Assembly (NCBI RefSeq): GCF_022965805.1
Contig: NC_133108.1
Coordinates: 18,674,056-18,738,055 of the forward strand
From: Primulina eburnea
Taxonomy: Eukaryota; Streptophyta; Magnoliopsida; Lamiales; Gesneriaceae
Direction: 5' to 3'
Length of the DNA stretch: 64,000 bases
The position numbers and the translations under genes are program-made. This document shows, piece after piece, positions 22,408-33,456 of the stretch; the first letter of the stretch is position 1; every line of letters starts with the position of its first letter. The notes under the pieces are model-generated. The model saw only the letters and a program-made list of their open reading frames with translations, was not told where the DNA came from and ran no database searches.

Positions 22408-25173
22408 TGTAACGAACCGTACTCTTACTACTTAAAATTTGCGGAAGAATTTAAAATTTTCTTTAAACTAAAAGGAATGCGGAAATGAAATCAAATACGG
22501 TCGTCACTACATCCTTCGTCAATAAAAATGTTTGAAATCGACATCACCAATAAAATTTGCTAAAAAGAAACACTTGCTCCAAAAGTCTTGAAATGAAACA
22601 TAACATCAGAGTATTTTGAACTCGCATAAAAATCGTAAAATAACATGGGCGGTCCTCGGGTTTAGCCTGCCGCTCAGTCCAAGCCTGCCCCTTGGTCACC
22701 ACCTCCTGTCTCCCCAACATAGTCACCTGCATCGATCAAGTCTAGTGAGTCTAAAAACTCAACACGTATAAACTGGAATAACGAGTACTACATAATAAAA
22801 TCACATGAAACTTTAAAATAGGACATACATAACTTGAAACTTGAACTTGCGTATTAAAACTTGAACATACGTACATACATACTTCGACGTGCCATAACTT
22901 AGACTTTTCATAAACATGCTGCATACTTGAACATACTTGCACATACATAACTTCATCATTTTTGCGTAGAGGATGTTTCAAAGCAAGTGACCCATACATA
23001 ATAAACGCCTGATCAGACAAACCGCAGTACTGGGCTGACAGGGACGTATCTACTGCCACATACATGAGATCCCCGTTCATAATTTAACGGGCTGGTTGGT
23101 CCCCGTTCATAATTTAACGCTTTACAACCATGATCTAACCCGTTCATAATTTAACGGGGTGGAGAGGTCCTCGGCCACGTTCACCGACTTCCAAACCCAT
23201 TCAATTTGGTCACAAGACATTTAGCATACCTCAAAACTTAAAATATTTTCTTGCACGTCAAACATACTTACTTGGCATTGAGAGATTCGTTGGACTTCGA
23301 CTCGGGCCGTCGCTGCTGCACATACTAACATGAATCTGCATACTTAACTTGCATAGCTTAGACGTATCAATCATACTTACTTACAAGTTCATTCAATTCC
23401 TTAGGACGTTCTAAATTTCCCATGACTCGACCTCGTAAATCATTGTACTAAACCATGACGTCAAACCTCAAAACATACTATAAGATTTTCCCCAAAATAT
23501 GAAGGACACGGACCCCGTGCCTGCATCAGTGTAGGGGTCCGTGTAGACTCGGGTAAAAGGGTTCGGAAAGAAGGGTGGACACGGACCCCGTGCCAGGGTC
23601 CGGGTGGAGGTCCGTGTAGACTCTGGAAAAAGGCTCCGAAAAGAATCAAAAGCACGGACCCCATGTCAGGGTCCGGGTGGAGGTCCGTGTAGACTCTGTA
23701 ATGGCGGACCAAGAGAAAAACAAAGACACGGACCCCGTGCCAGGGTCCGTGCTTGGGTCCGTGTACCTGCGGGACAAACGAAGCTACGAAAAATCTGTAC
23801 ATGCTTTGCTCAAATTTCTAGAATCGGTTGCACGGACTATGAAACGACACCCCGAGACCCATCCTATCATGCCCTAACATCAAACCATAAACGTACAACC
23901 ACCCAAGGCAACTATGTTCCCCTACGACACATCCAATTCAAAACATAGCAATTGACACCAATTCGTTACCTACGACTTCTAGTGCGTGTGAGTGCCTATT
24001 GACACTAGGCGACGCATCAATTGACATCCTATCATCATAATAATCATACCTAGATGCAGCAACGATCACCCGTCGATCCCCAACGCAGCTTGCAACAAAG
24101 AAACTTCAAGAACACAATTTTCGTAAAAGTTGCAGTTTGAGCAGTCCCACGAAAAACGCCATAACTCGCTCAATTTTTATCCAAAAATTTCGAATCATAT
24201 ATCAAATCGAAGGTATTGAAAATTTCTACAACTTTGTAGTTGAAAGTTTTCTCAAACTCCCAGTAGAAAAATCGCAGTTTTGATACGAACAGAAAAATCG
24301 AAAATCCCAGATCTGAAAAGTGTTTCAAAAGTGATCTCAACGTAGTTGCTCAAACCTTTACGCATCATACACATATTTTTACGCAAAAATAACAACGCAC
24401 GCATAATATGACATGGTCGATGCATCAAGAACAGAATATACGTGCCTTTTCGATATTTAAAAATACCGTAACGACGACACCGACGCGGGAAAGAAGCGAG
24501 GTTGATCCGGGACGACTTGCGGCTCGACTTTCTTGCAATAAAACTCTCGAAAATTTGCTAGAAGATGGAGAGGGAGGGGGCGGCTGCTCTCTAGAAATAA
24601 CCATAGGTTTTCACTCTTTCAAAATAATAAAACTGAATGTGTGTGTGTTATACGGAATTTAGTGTGTGTTTGTGTGTGTGAGTGTGGGTGTGTAAACATG
24701 TGTGTGTGCGTGTGTTAAAGAGTAGATTAGGGAATGATTTTTGCTTAATTAAAATCATTAGCAATTAATTAAAAATACTAACTATCCTCTCAACTAATAA
24801 AAAGCCCTTAGTGAATTGTACAAGTGCTAGACTTTTAAAAGTTTAAAACTCCCAAAATTACTAAATACGTGATTTAAGCTTAAAATGCTAAAACTAAATA
24901 AATTATTTAAACGCCCCATTCCTGACTTAAAATAAAGTACCACATAAAATTTCCAAAATCTTTACCGGTCTCTTCCTCGATCCCGCCTCGAATAATCGCC
25001 TGAAATATGAAACTCGAAAGACATTTTAACGTGCATCACAATGAACATGAATAATTTAAAATAATGCATTTTTCATAATCTATGCATGACTAAAACTCAT
25101 TTAAAATTAATTAAATGATTTAACAATTTAAGTAAATGCATGGGTTATACGTGTATTTAATTTGGGCACTACA
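22408..25173 (-). repeat. 5' LTR of element C (2766 bp)
   Basis: It starts TGTAGTGCCC at 25173 and ends GTTCGTTACA at 22408. It closely matches 15004-17505. Between about 23085 and 23160 it holds an extra ~65 bp in which gttcataatttaacg occurs three times, once only in the other LTR; this is a small local duplication. A GT-rich tract lies at about 24635-24717. Confidence 0.93.
23506..23766 (-). repeat. U3 array in C 5' LTR, motif CACGG-ACC-CCGTG
   Basis: Four units are collinear with 15835-16095, with only a few substitutions (one unit reads cccatg in place of cccgtg). This copy would lie just upstream of the transcription start of C. Confidence 0.88.
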
Positions 25174-26329
25174 GTAAGCGTGTTTTCGAGATTAAGTGTA
25201 ATAAATGCAAGAGTTGGTCTCATTTTCTCTCATTCTCTACTCTCATCTCGGTTTGCAGCTCAAGGGGTGAGCTAGGGTTCCATTTTCTTTCTTTCCTTTC
25301 TTTGATTCAAGCTTTTTGTTGTTTTATTGTGGAGAGAACATGGTTATTTTGGGTTCAAGAAGCTAAGGTAAGCTTGTGGTTTAGTTATTCTTTGGATTTG
25401 GTGTTGGGGAGAAATCATGGGTTTGTTGATTATGTTGGTTTTATGGATTTAGTGTTATGGGTTTGTGATTATTGAGTTGTTGATGGTGCAATATATGGTT
25501 TATTGTTGTAGGATTTGTACCAAGGGAATAGAATCAATCTTCTTGTTGGTAGTAAGTGGAATTCATTTCCTTGTGCTCACATGATAATATATGTATGGTG
25601 TTTCAATGGTTTAACATGTTATTCCCTTCCATTTCATTCATGCTATGTATTAATACACTTTGTTGTATATTAGAGGAAATTTATGTCTCAATTATGTTAA
25701 AGGGAATACAAAAGAAAAGAGTATGCAAAGTGTTTGGTTCAATGCCTAAAATAGAGTTCAAATGATTTATTGGATTGATAGATACATAGTCAGAGATTGC
25801 ATGCAATTAGTTGATCAACGACCATAGGCTTATATCCCAACAGAGTATCGATTTATATCGATGGGATATAGGTACAGAGACAGAGATACTGTCTAGATAT
25901 CAATCCATCAGAGAAAAGAGAAATACCATCGTTATTGCTATTCATGCTATTATGTTTCAAGAGTTGATGGTATTCAATGTTTTCAAAGTTATGTTTTTCG
26001 GAGTTTGATATGTATTCATTGCTATATAAGAGTTCCACTTGCTGAGTTTTATACTCATTTCAGTTATTTTATGTGATGCAGATAAGTGCGACGAGCCGGG
26101 ACCTTGATTGGAACCGGGGTCATATGCATAAGAGAAGGAAGGAAGAAGACTATTTTGATAGCATTTTGGACATGATCACAAAAATGATATTTTGTATTTT
26201 GTTGAATCATTTTATTGATCATGTATATACTTTTGAATATATATTGAAATGTATTTTGAATCCTTCTTCCCTTCAAGTAAAATTTTAAATTTTGATGTGT
26301 TATTTTATTAACCAGTCAGAGGTGTTACA
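25174..26329 (+). repeat. 3' LTR of element B, right part
   Basis: It matches the B 5' LTR from about 9459 to its end and finishes GTGTTACA, followed by the TSD copy gccga. The missing front part, including the GC-rich array, was lost at the left junction of C. Confidence 0.92.
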
Positions 26330-26596
26330 GCCGAGTCATTTGGATCAGTAGCTGAGACTGGTAGACGACCAGCTGCAGTTCATTCATTTCAGCCAGCACC
26401 ATCACGTCACAGCAGAGACCAGGAGGAAGCCAGGCCAGAGTTTTTGCTTTGACTGAGGAGCAGGCACAGGACGCATCTGATGAAATTGTTGTTGGTAACT
26501 GTTTTATTTCTAGTTATCCTACATATGTATTGATAGATACTGGTGCATCGCACACATTCATATCTGAGCGATTTGCATTGAGTCATGCATTGCCTG
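26330..26596 (+). pseudogene. pol: Element A gag-PR segment with protease active site
   Basis: This is the A polyprotein resumed after the B insertion (TSD gccga). One frame reads from a linker into the protease core with D-T-G-A-S-H-T (about 26536-26558), which is the catalytic aspartate motif. Element D then splits the protease at 26596/26597, and the frame picks up again at 33457. Confidence 0.85.
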
Positions 26597-26934
26597 TGTA
26601 GAACCGTAATTAGACTACATATAAGCCATGCATAATTCTAGTATTTTAAATTAAAATGATTTTATTGCATGAATATTTAAATGCTTTTCTTTAAAGTTAA
26701 TTGTTTTATGCAGTAGTTTAATTTTTATCTTTTCAGTTAATTCAGTGGCCGGACTGGAGTTGGAGTTTTGAGATAAAATTTAAGATTAAGAAATCATTCC
26801 CAGAATTTATTTTAGCTAGCAAATAAGTTAATTTAAGTTAAAAGGATGTTTAAGGGATTTTTTTAGTAACTTGAGGTGAGTAGGAAATAAGTTCATTTAG
26901 GTTCCATAATTAATGTGTTAATTCACTAAATTAT
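26597..26934 (+). repeat. 5' LTR of element D, truncated to 338 bp
   Basis: It aligns with 30476-30817, then the similarity stops abruptly after aaattat at 26934. Confidence 0.92.
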
Positions 26935-27060
26935 CCCAGGATTGCATGCTCTACTCAGTATTATTTTTGGAAATTTTAGTTAGAAAAACTTTGGGCTCTA
27001 CATGTATATAAGTTTAGTTCTTGTAACTATTTGGGTTCAACTTAGACTTCCAACTTTCAG
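26935..27060 (+). other. 3' remnant of the gag-PR intron in element D
   Basis: This is 126 bp of T-rich non-coding sequence ending in a pyrimidine-rich acceptor, ccaactttcag, directly before the protease frame. It takes the same place and codon phase as the intron end in C (20920). The upstream breakpoint therefore fell inside the intron. Assignment is by position and acceptor, not by sequence identity with the C intron. Confidence 0.65.
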
Positions 27061-30000
27061 GGAGAATCTTTATAGCGGGGTCAGCTACGAAAGCCCTGAT
27101 AGATTCAGGGGCTACTCATTCCTTTATTTCGGATACCTTCACTAATTTCCACAAGGTCAAGACCGTGGGGCTAGATGTAGCCTATTCAGTAGTATTGTCG
27201 TCTGGTGAGGAGATGGCAGCTACCAATGTGATCCGAGACATAGATCTTGAGCTTCATGGCAATCTTGTTTATGCGGATCTTATCGTACTGCCGATGCCAG
27301 AGTTTGACATCATTCTAGGGATGGATTGGCTATTGCGGAACAGAGTTTTGATTGACTTCCAGCGGAGATCTGTTCTAGTCCGACCGTCTGGAATGACGCA
27401 GTTCTTATTCAAGCCAGACAGGTACTTTCCTCTACCGTGCATTATTCCTTATGTCCAGGCTAGGAAGCTTATGCATAGAGGGTGTCGGGCGTTTCTAGCG
27501 ACCTTTGTATCTGTCCCCGAGGCACCCAGTCAGTCAGCCGCAGATGTTCCTATTGTTAAAGAATTTCCTAGACGTTTTTCTGTAAGACGTCTCTGGTATA
27601 CCACCCGAGCGAGAGGTGGAGTTTTCTATTGAGCTTATGCCAGGTACGGCTCCGATCTCCAAAGCGCCGTACCGACTAGCACCGACAGAGATGGCAGAGC
27701 TTAAGAAGCAGATTTAGGAACTTCTGGACAAGGAGTTCAGTCGCCCGAGTTTTTCACCATGGGGCGCGTCAGTCTTGTTTGTGAAGAAGAAGGATGGCTC
27801 TATGAGGCTTTGCATCGACTATCGGGAGTTGAACAGGGTTACAGTGAAGAAAAAGTACCCACTTCCGCGGATTGAGGATCTATTTGATCAGTTGCAGGGA
27901 GCTTCGGTATTCTCCAAGATAGATCTGCGTTCCGGTTATCACCAGTTGAGGGTGAAAGATGCTGATGTTTCCAAGACTGCTTTTAGGACTCGTTATGGTC
28001 ACTATGAGTTCCTTGTGATGCCGTTCGGTTTGACGAATGCGCCAGCAATCTTCATGGATCTCACGAATCGCGTATTTCAGCCGTATATTGATCAGTTTGT
28101 GATAGTATTCATAGACGACGTTCTCGTCTACTCCAAGAATCAGGAGGATCACAGCTGACATCTGACCACAGTGTTGCAGACCTTGCGGAAGCATAAGTTA
28201 TTCGCAAAGTTCAGTAACTGCGAATTCTGGTTAGAGAAGGTGGCGTTCTTAGGCCACATTGTTTCTAGCAGTGGTATTTAGGTAGACCTAGCGAAAGTTG
28301 CCGCAGTCAGAGATTGGGTTGTGCCGCAGAATGCATCAGAGATCCGCAGTTTTCTTGGACTAGCAGAATATTATCGGAAGTTCATTAAGGGATTCTCCTC
28401 TATTGCCGTTCCACTCACATCATTGACCAAGAAGAATGCTAAATTTTTGTGGAGCGAGGAGTGTCAGAAGAGCTTCGATACCTTGAAGCAAGCTCTTATC
28501 TCAGCACAAGTTTTGGCCATGCCGTCAGGGCCCAGAGATTTTGTGTCGTATACCGATGCTTTGAAGCTCGGTCTTGGCGCAGTATTGATGCAGCATGGGA
28601 AGGTTATAGCGTATGCTTCTAGATAGTTGAAAACTCATGAGAAGAATTTCTCTACCCATGATCTAGGGTTGGCTGCCGTAGTTTTTGCCTTGAATATTTG
28701 GAGGCATTATCTGGATGGAGAGAAGTGCCAGATCTTTACCAACCACAAGAGCCTCAAGTATTTCTTTACGCAGAAGGAGCTGAACATGCGTCAGAGGCGT
28801 TGGTTGGAGCTTGTGAAAGATTATGACTTTGACATTAGCTACCACCCGTGTAAAGCTAATGTAGTTGCGGATGAATTGAGCAGAAATGTCGCAGTGGTGG
28901 CTCATTTGACAGTTTCGAGACCTCTTCAGACTGAGATGCAGAGGTTTGGTCAAGAGACTTATCCTCGAGGTAGAATTCCTCGTCTATCTACCTTGACTAT
29001 TCAGTCCTCTCTTCTAGACCGTATTCGCAGTGGTCAGTCAGCAGATGAGCAGTTGGCAAAGTGGAAGGAGACAGATGAGGCCAAGAGCAGTGTCTTGTAT
29101 TCAGTCAGCGACAGTATTATGAGATACCGAGACAGGATGTGGGTTCCTAGTAGTGGTTCTATCCGAGCAGATATTCTATCAGAGCCCACATGTCGCCGTA
29201 CTCTATTCATCCCAGGAGCACGAAGATGTACCAAGATCTTCAGTCATTGTATTGGTGGCCTGGGATTATGAAAGATATCAGACGATTTGTATCCGAGTGT
29301 TTGACTTGTCAGTTAGTGAAGGCGGAGCATCAGAGACCAGCAGGTTTGCTCAAGCCTCTTCTCATTCTCGAGTGGAGGTGGGAGAATGTTACCATGGACT
29401 TCGTGACCGGTTTCCCGAAGTCAGTCAGAGGATCAAATGCCATCTGGGTGATTTTAGATCGTCTTACCAAATCAGCGCACTTCTTGCCCATTAAGACGAC
29501 TTTCACCATGATTCAGTATGCAGAGTTGTATATCCGGGAGATAATCAGACTTCATGGTATCCCAGTTTCTATCGTATCTGATAGAGACCCCAGATTCACT
29601 TACGCATTCTGGAAGAGTTTGCATTCGGCAGTGGGTACGAAGTTGCTGTTTAGCACAGCTTTCCATCCGCAGACAGATGGGCAGTCAGAGCGAGTTATTC
29701 AGATTTTCAAGGATATTCTCCGTGCTTGTGTGATTGATTTCTCTGGGAGTTGGGAGTCGAACTTGCCATTGGTAGAGTTCACCTATAACAACAGCTTCCA
29801 GTCGTCTATTGGTATGGCTCCCTATGAAGCACTATATGGCTGCAAGTGTAGATCTTCTGTTCATTGGGATGAAGTAGGAGAGAGATCAGAGTTGGGTCTG
29901 GAGATTATTCAGCAGGCTGCCGATGTAGTAGTCAAGATCCGTGATAGGATGAGGACTGCTCAAAGTCGACAAAAAAGTTATGCAGATTAGAAGAGGAGAG

Positions 30001-30439
30001 ACCTAGAGTTTGCCGTTGGCGACCAAGTCTTTGTGAAGGTAGCACCTATGAAGGGTGTCATGCGGTTTGGTAAGAAAGGGAAGCTCAGTCCGAGATTCAT
30101 TGGACAATTTGAGATCCTCGACAGAGTTGGGATGTTAGGTTATCGTGTGGCTCTTCCGCCGAATCTGGCCAGAGTACACAATGTGTTCCACGTCTCTATG
30201 CTGAGGAAGTACATGGCAAATCCTTCGCATGTCTTGAACTTTGAGCCGTTGCAGCTTCTCCGAACCTGTCTTATGAGGAGAGACCAGTGCAGATCTTAGA
30301 CAGACAGGAGAAGAAGCTTCGGAACAAGCTAGTTAAGCGAGTGAAAGTCAAATGGCTCAATCATTCAGAGGAGGAAGCTACATGGGAGTCTGAGCCAGAG
30401 ATGAGGAGTCGTTACCCCGAGTTATTCGGTGAGTTTTAA
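27061..30439 (+). pseudogene. pol: Chromovirus pol of element D, many stops
   Basis: Order: protease D-S-G-A-T-H-S (about 27100), RT (about 27640-28330, F-I-D-D-V-L), RNase H (about 28540-28880), INT H-H-C-C (about 29190-29330), INT core (about 29390-29720), tail and chromodomain to TAA 30437-30439. Damage includes a frameshift near 27570, stops at about 27716, 28156, 28279, 28624 and 29988, a frameshift in the INT zinc region near 29180-29230, and another near 30255. Several stops are TAG where relatives have CAG or TGG, fitting C-to-T decay. It is inactive. Confidence 0.9.
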
Positions 30440-30460
30440 TTTCTAGGACAAAATTTCTTT

Positions 30461-30475
30461 TAAGGAGGGGAGAGT
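30461..30475 (+). promoter_or_regulatory. Polypurine tract of element D
   Basis: aaggaggggagag lies directly before the 3' LTR at 30476, the same tract as in element E. Confidence 0.87.
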
Positions 30476-33456
30476 TGTAGAACCGTAATCAGACTACGTA
30501 TAAGCCATGAATAATTCTAGTATTCTAAATTAAAATGATTTTATTGCATGAGTATTTAAATGCTTTTCTTTAAAGTTAATTGTTTTATGCAGTAGTTTAA
30601 TTTTTATCTTTTCAGTTAATTCAGTGAGGCCGAACTGGAGTTGGAGTTTGAGATAAAATTTAAGATTAAGAAATCATTCCCAGAAATTTATTTTAGCTAG
30701 CAAATAAGTTAATTTAAGTTAAAAGGAGGTTTAAGGGATTTTTTTAGTAATTTGAGGTAAGTAGGAAATAAGTTCATTTAGGTTCCATAATTAATGTGTT
30801 AATTCACTAAATTATTTAAAGGATAGGTAAGGCTCTAAAGGTTTAAAAATACACTAACTAAACAATATTTGCCCTCCATTTATTAGAGTAATTTCGACCA
30901 CCCCCCTTGGTGAGATAACAATTCCTTGACAACACACCACCTTTGACCCTTTCCATGTTATTTATTAGTAGAATAATCCTTTCATTTTGATCACCATTTA
31001 ATTAATAATCAACCTATATCTAGCCATGTTGAATCGGTCATTTGCACCCCATCTATCCCTCCAAAAATCATTTTGATATCAACCATTTCAAATTCAAAAG
31101 AGAGGTAGACTTGGTCTTGCCATCCCTCTTATATTGCAACCCCTTCCCCTCACTCTCCTAACCATCATTTCCTCTCCCCTTGCACCAAAAATTTGAGAGC
31201 ATTTTCGTGAGCCTCATAGCTTGAGTAAGAGAGAGAATAATTGAGTAGAAGGAAGATCAATTAGATCACTCTGTCTCCTCCGCGCCGCGTCGTCGTTTGT
31301 TCGTTTTCTTTTCAAAATGAAACCAAGGCATGTTTATATTTTTCCTTGCTCTTCAATCAAGTAATATTAACATTTTAAACATTATATGATCATCATTTCC
31401 ATGGCATAACCGAAATATATCAAGAACTTTTCAAAAATAAAAGATGTAGATTTTCGGCCCTTCCTTGTGCTCCTCACGGTTCACTGGTTATTGGTGTTTC
31501 AGGTGGATGGCTCGTGTCCAGGCTCCTAAAGCTGCATCTATACATGTACTAGGAAATGTTAGGATCATTTTGGTCCATTAGTTCAAGCCCCATAGAAGCT
31601 AGAAATCATAAATGACAGCAACTCCCCAAGCATGCCCTTTATGTGATCGATTTTATCATGTTGCTGTCAAAAGGAAATGGATCTGATCTTGGCTGCCCTA
31701 AGGGCTATAGCCATGGTTAGAACCTCTCCTTGTGATGTCTAATATGTGACCAAGTCGCCTTTTCGAGGCTTGGTCCATGGTGGAATCGGTTTTAAATGAA
31801 ACAAACAAGAACAGCCCCCTTTTCGGCCCTTCATTTTCTTTACAACAAGTGTAGTTCGATCTTGTGTAGTGATGTGGATCTTGGTTGGCCTCTGGCCCTT
31901 AGCTACGGTTCACACCCTACCTCTTGATGTCTAGATCGTGCCATGGTCAATCAAATGGCCACTGGAACGACACGAGACAGCAAGCAAAGCAAAACACCAC
32001 ACACACGCTCTCGGGTGGGACTTTTCGGTCGGTTGCATGGCGTGGTTCGAATTGTGGCTGGACTAGGGCCCGCCCTTAGACATGGTTCAAATTATTCTTT
32101 AAAATGTGGGGAAGAGGTTTTGGTCTGTGGTTCAAGCCCCAATGGCCGGTAGTCTCGAAAACGACACAAGGAAGCGAAGGCACGGCTGCTGTATTTTTGT
32201 GGACAACAGGTGGTGCGTTGGTTCAGAGGCTCGTTCGAGTTCTTGACTGGCTTCTAGCCTATGGCCTTGGACTAGACATTGCCTCATCGAGTTAGGAAGG
32301 TCATGTTTTTGGCCATTTGTGATTCGGATCAGTTTTGAGGTCGTACGAGAATTAACGGTTCGATGTGCCAAATTGACTCTCGAAAGAGTGTTTCATGTTT
32401 TGGCCTCCATTCACCAAAATTTCGACTTGCATCATTTTAGGAGCATTATTTCATCATTTTAAGTGTATTTTAATCATGACTAAATGATGGTTCGGTGTTG
32501 GTTCGGGTTGGCACGGAGTCATGATTAAATACGAAGTCGTTGGGCGTAATTGTCTCGTTCTTTTGGATTCAATCACAAAGTTTGGTCAAGAAATTCATTT
32601 GCATATTTTTCATGATAAATTTAGGTCGCAGCGAGCCTGGGAACGATCTAATCCATGTGGTAAAATAACACAGGGTATTTCATTATGCCATTTAATTATA
32701 TTACGTGCATAAAAATAAAATATTCATTTTTGAGATTTATGCGATATTGCTTGTGGCCATTTCACTATCATGGGATTATTATTTCGTCTGGTCGCCAGTT
32801 ACCGGTCAGTTCAGTTCTGTTCCACCCAATATATTGTGGCATTAGTCTTATCAGACGTTCATTACTTCACCTGGTCGCCAGTTACCGGTCAGTTCAGTTC
32901 AGTTCAGTGCAGGGGCCACTTGCGTAGAACATAATCTCAACAGAAAATTTATGACATGTTATTTTATGACAGGGCTCCAAGGAGCAAACATTTTCACTAT
33001 GATTTTCATTTCAGTTATGCATGTATTATAATTGCTCATGATAAGATATTTTCACGTTATGCCTCATGATATGATATTTTTACTCATATGCAATTTTATT
33101 ATATTATTTACTCGTTATTTACGATATATGCATGCTGAGTATTTAGACTCACTATACTTGATTGTTGTATGTACTGATGAGGTCGGGACCGAGGACGGGG
33201 ACCAGTGAGCTAGCTTGGGTCGGCAGTAGTGGAACTTGAGGACCTCATTTTAGCATTTATCATTTCTATACTCAAAATTTTATTTTTGTTGGATTATTCT
33301 TAAATTGTTATTTTGCAACCAAATATTTACTTCCGCTGCTATTTTGAATATTAAACTTTATCTATCAGTTGAACTTTGAATGAGGCATTTTAATTATTTA
33401 AAGAAAATTTTAATTTTTTCCGCAAATTTTCAAACACGAATTTTCGGGCCATTATA
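30476..33456 (+). repeat. 3' LTR of element D (2981 bp)
   Basis: It begins TGTAGAACCG. The end reads GGGCCATTATA, where a CA ending is expected; a C-to-T change explains it because the TSD gcctg follows at once. A ~30-bp segment with gtcgccagttaccggtcag occurs twice (about 32790-32830 and 32873-32910). No array of GC-rich inverted repeats is evident. No credible gene lies inside. Confidence 0.88.

Larger units (their letters stand above)
15004..25173 (-). mobile_element. Element C: near-intact intron-bearing chromovirus
   Basis: On the minus strand: 5' LTR (25173-22408), PBS, gag, a putative intron, pol, PPT, and a 3' LTR (17505-15004) lacking its last ~200 bp. It is inserted in the 3' LTR of B, which resumes at 25174 with gtaag. 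The left junction is a deletion that took the C LTR end, the B PPT and the start of the B 3' LTR, so no left TSD survives. Only two single-base deletions break its pol, making it the most complete element in the window. Confidence 0.92.
8915..26329 (+). mobile_element. Element B: Tekay/Del-like chromovirus, host of element C
   Basis: It is flanked by a perfect 5-bp TSD gccga (8910-8914 and 26330-26334). Its parts are: 5' LTR 8915-10613, PBS, degenerate gag-pol (10750-14993), then element C, then the 3' part of the 3' LTR (25174-26329). The PPT and about the first 540 bp of the 3' LTR are missing, lost together with one end of C. Sequence and LTR start (TGTAATAGCC) match element E, so B and E are one family. 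Confidence 0.92.
26597..33456 (+). mobile_element. Element D: chromovirus with lost 5' end
   Basis: A perfect TSD gcctg flanks it (26592-26596 and 33457-33461). The 5' LTR is cut to 338 bp; the rest of it, the PBS, gag and the first part of the gag-PR intron are deleted. Pol and a full 2981-bp 3' LTR remain. Pol is closest by eye to that of C, and both have LTRs near 3 kb that start TGTAG. Confidence 0.92.

Noticed and set aside
26935..27060. Random filler DNA at the deletion joint of D
   Set aside because: Its acceptor-like end falls at the same codon and phase as the end of the intron-like segment in C, so an intron remnant explains it better.
30840..33400. Possible host gene or separate insertion inside the unusually long 3' LTR of D
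   Set aside because: No ORF with recognisable domains, and the LTR ends and TSD fit a single 2981-bp LTR.
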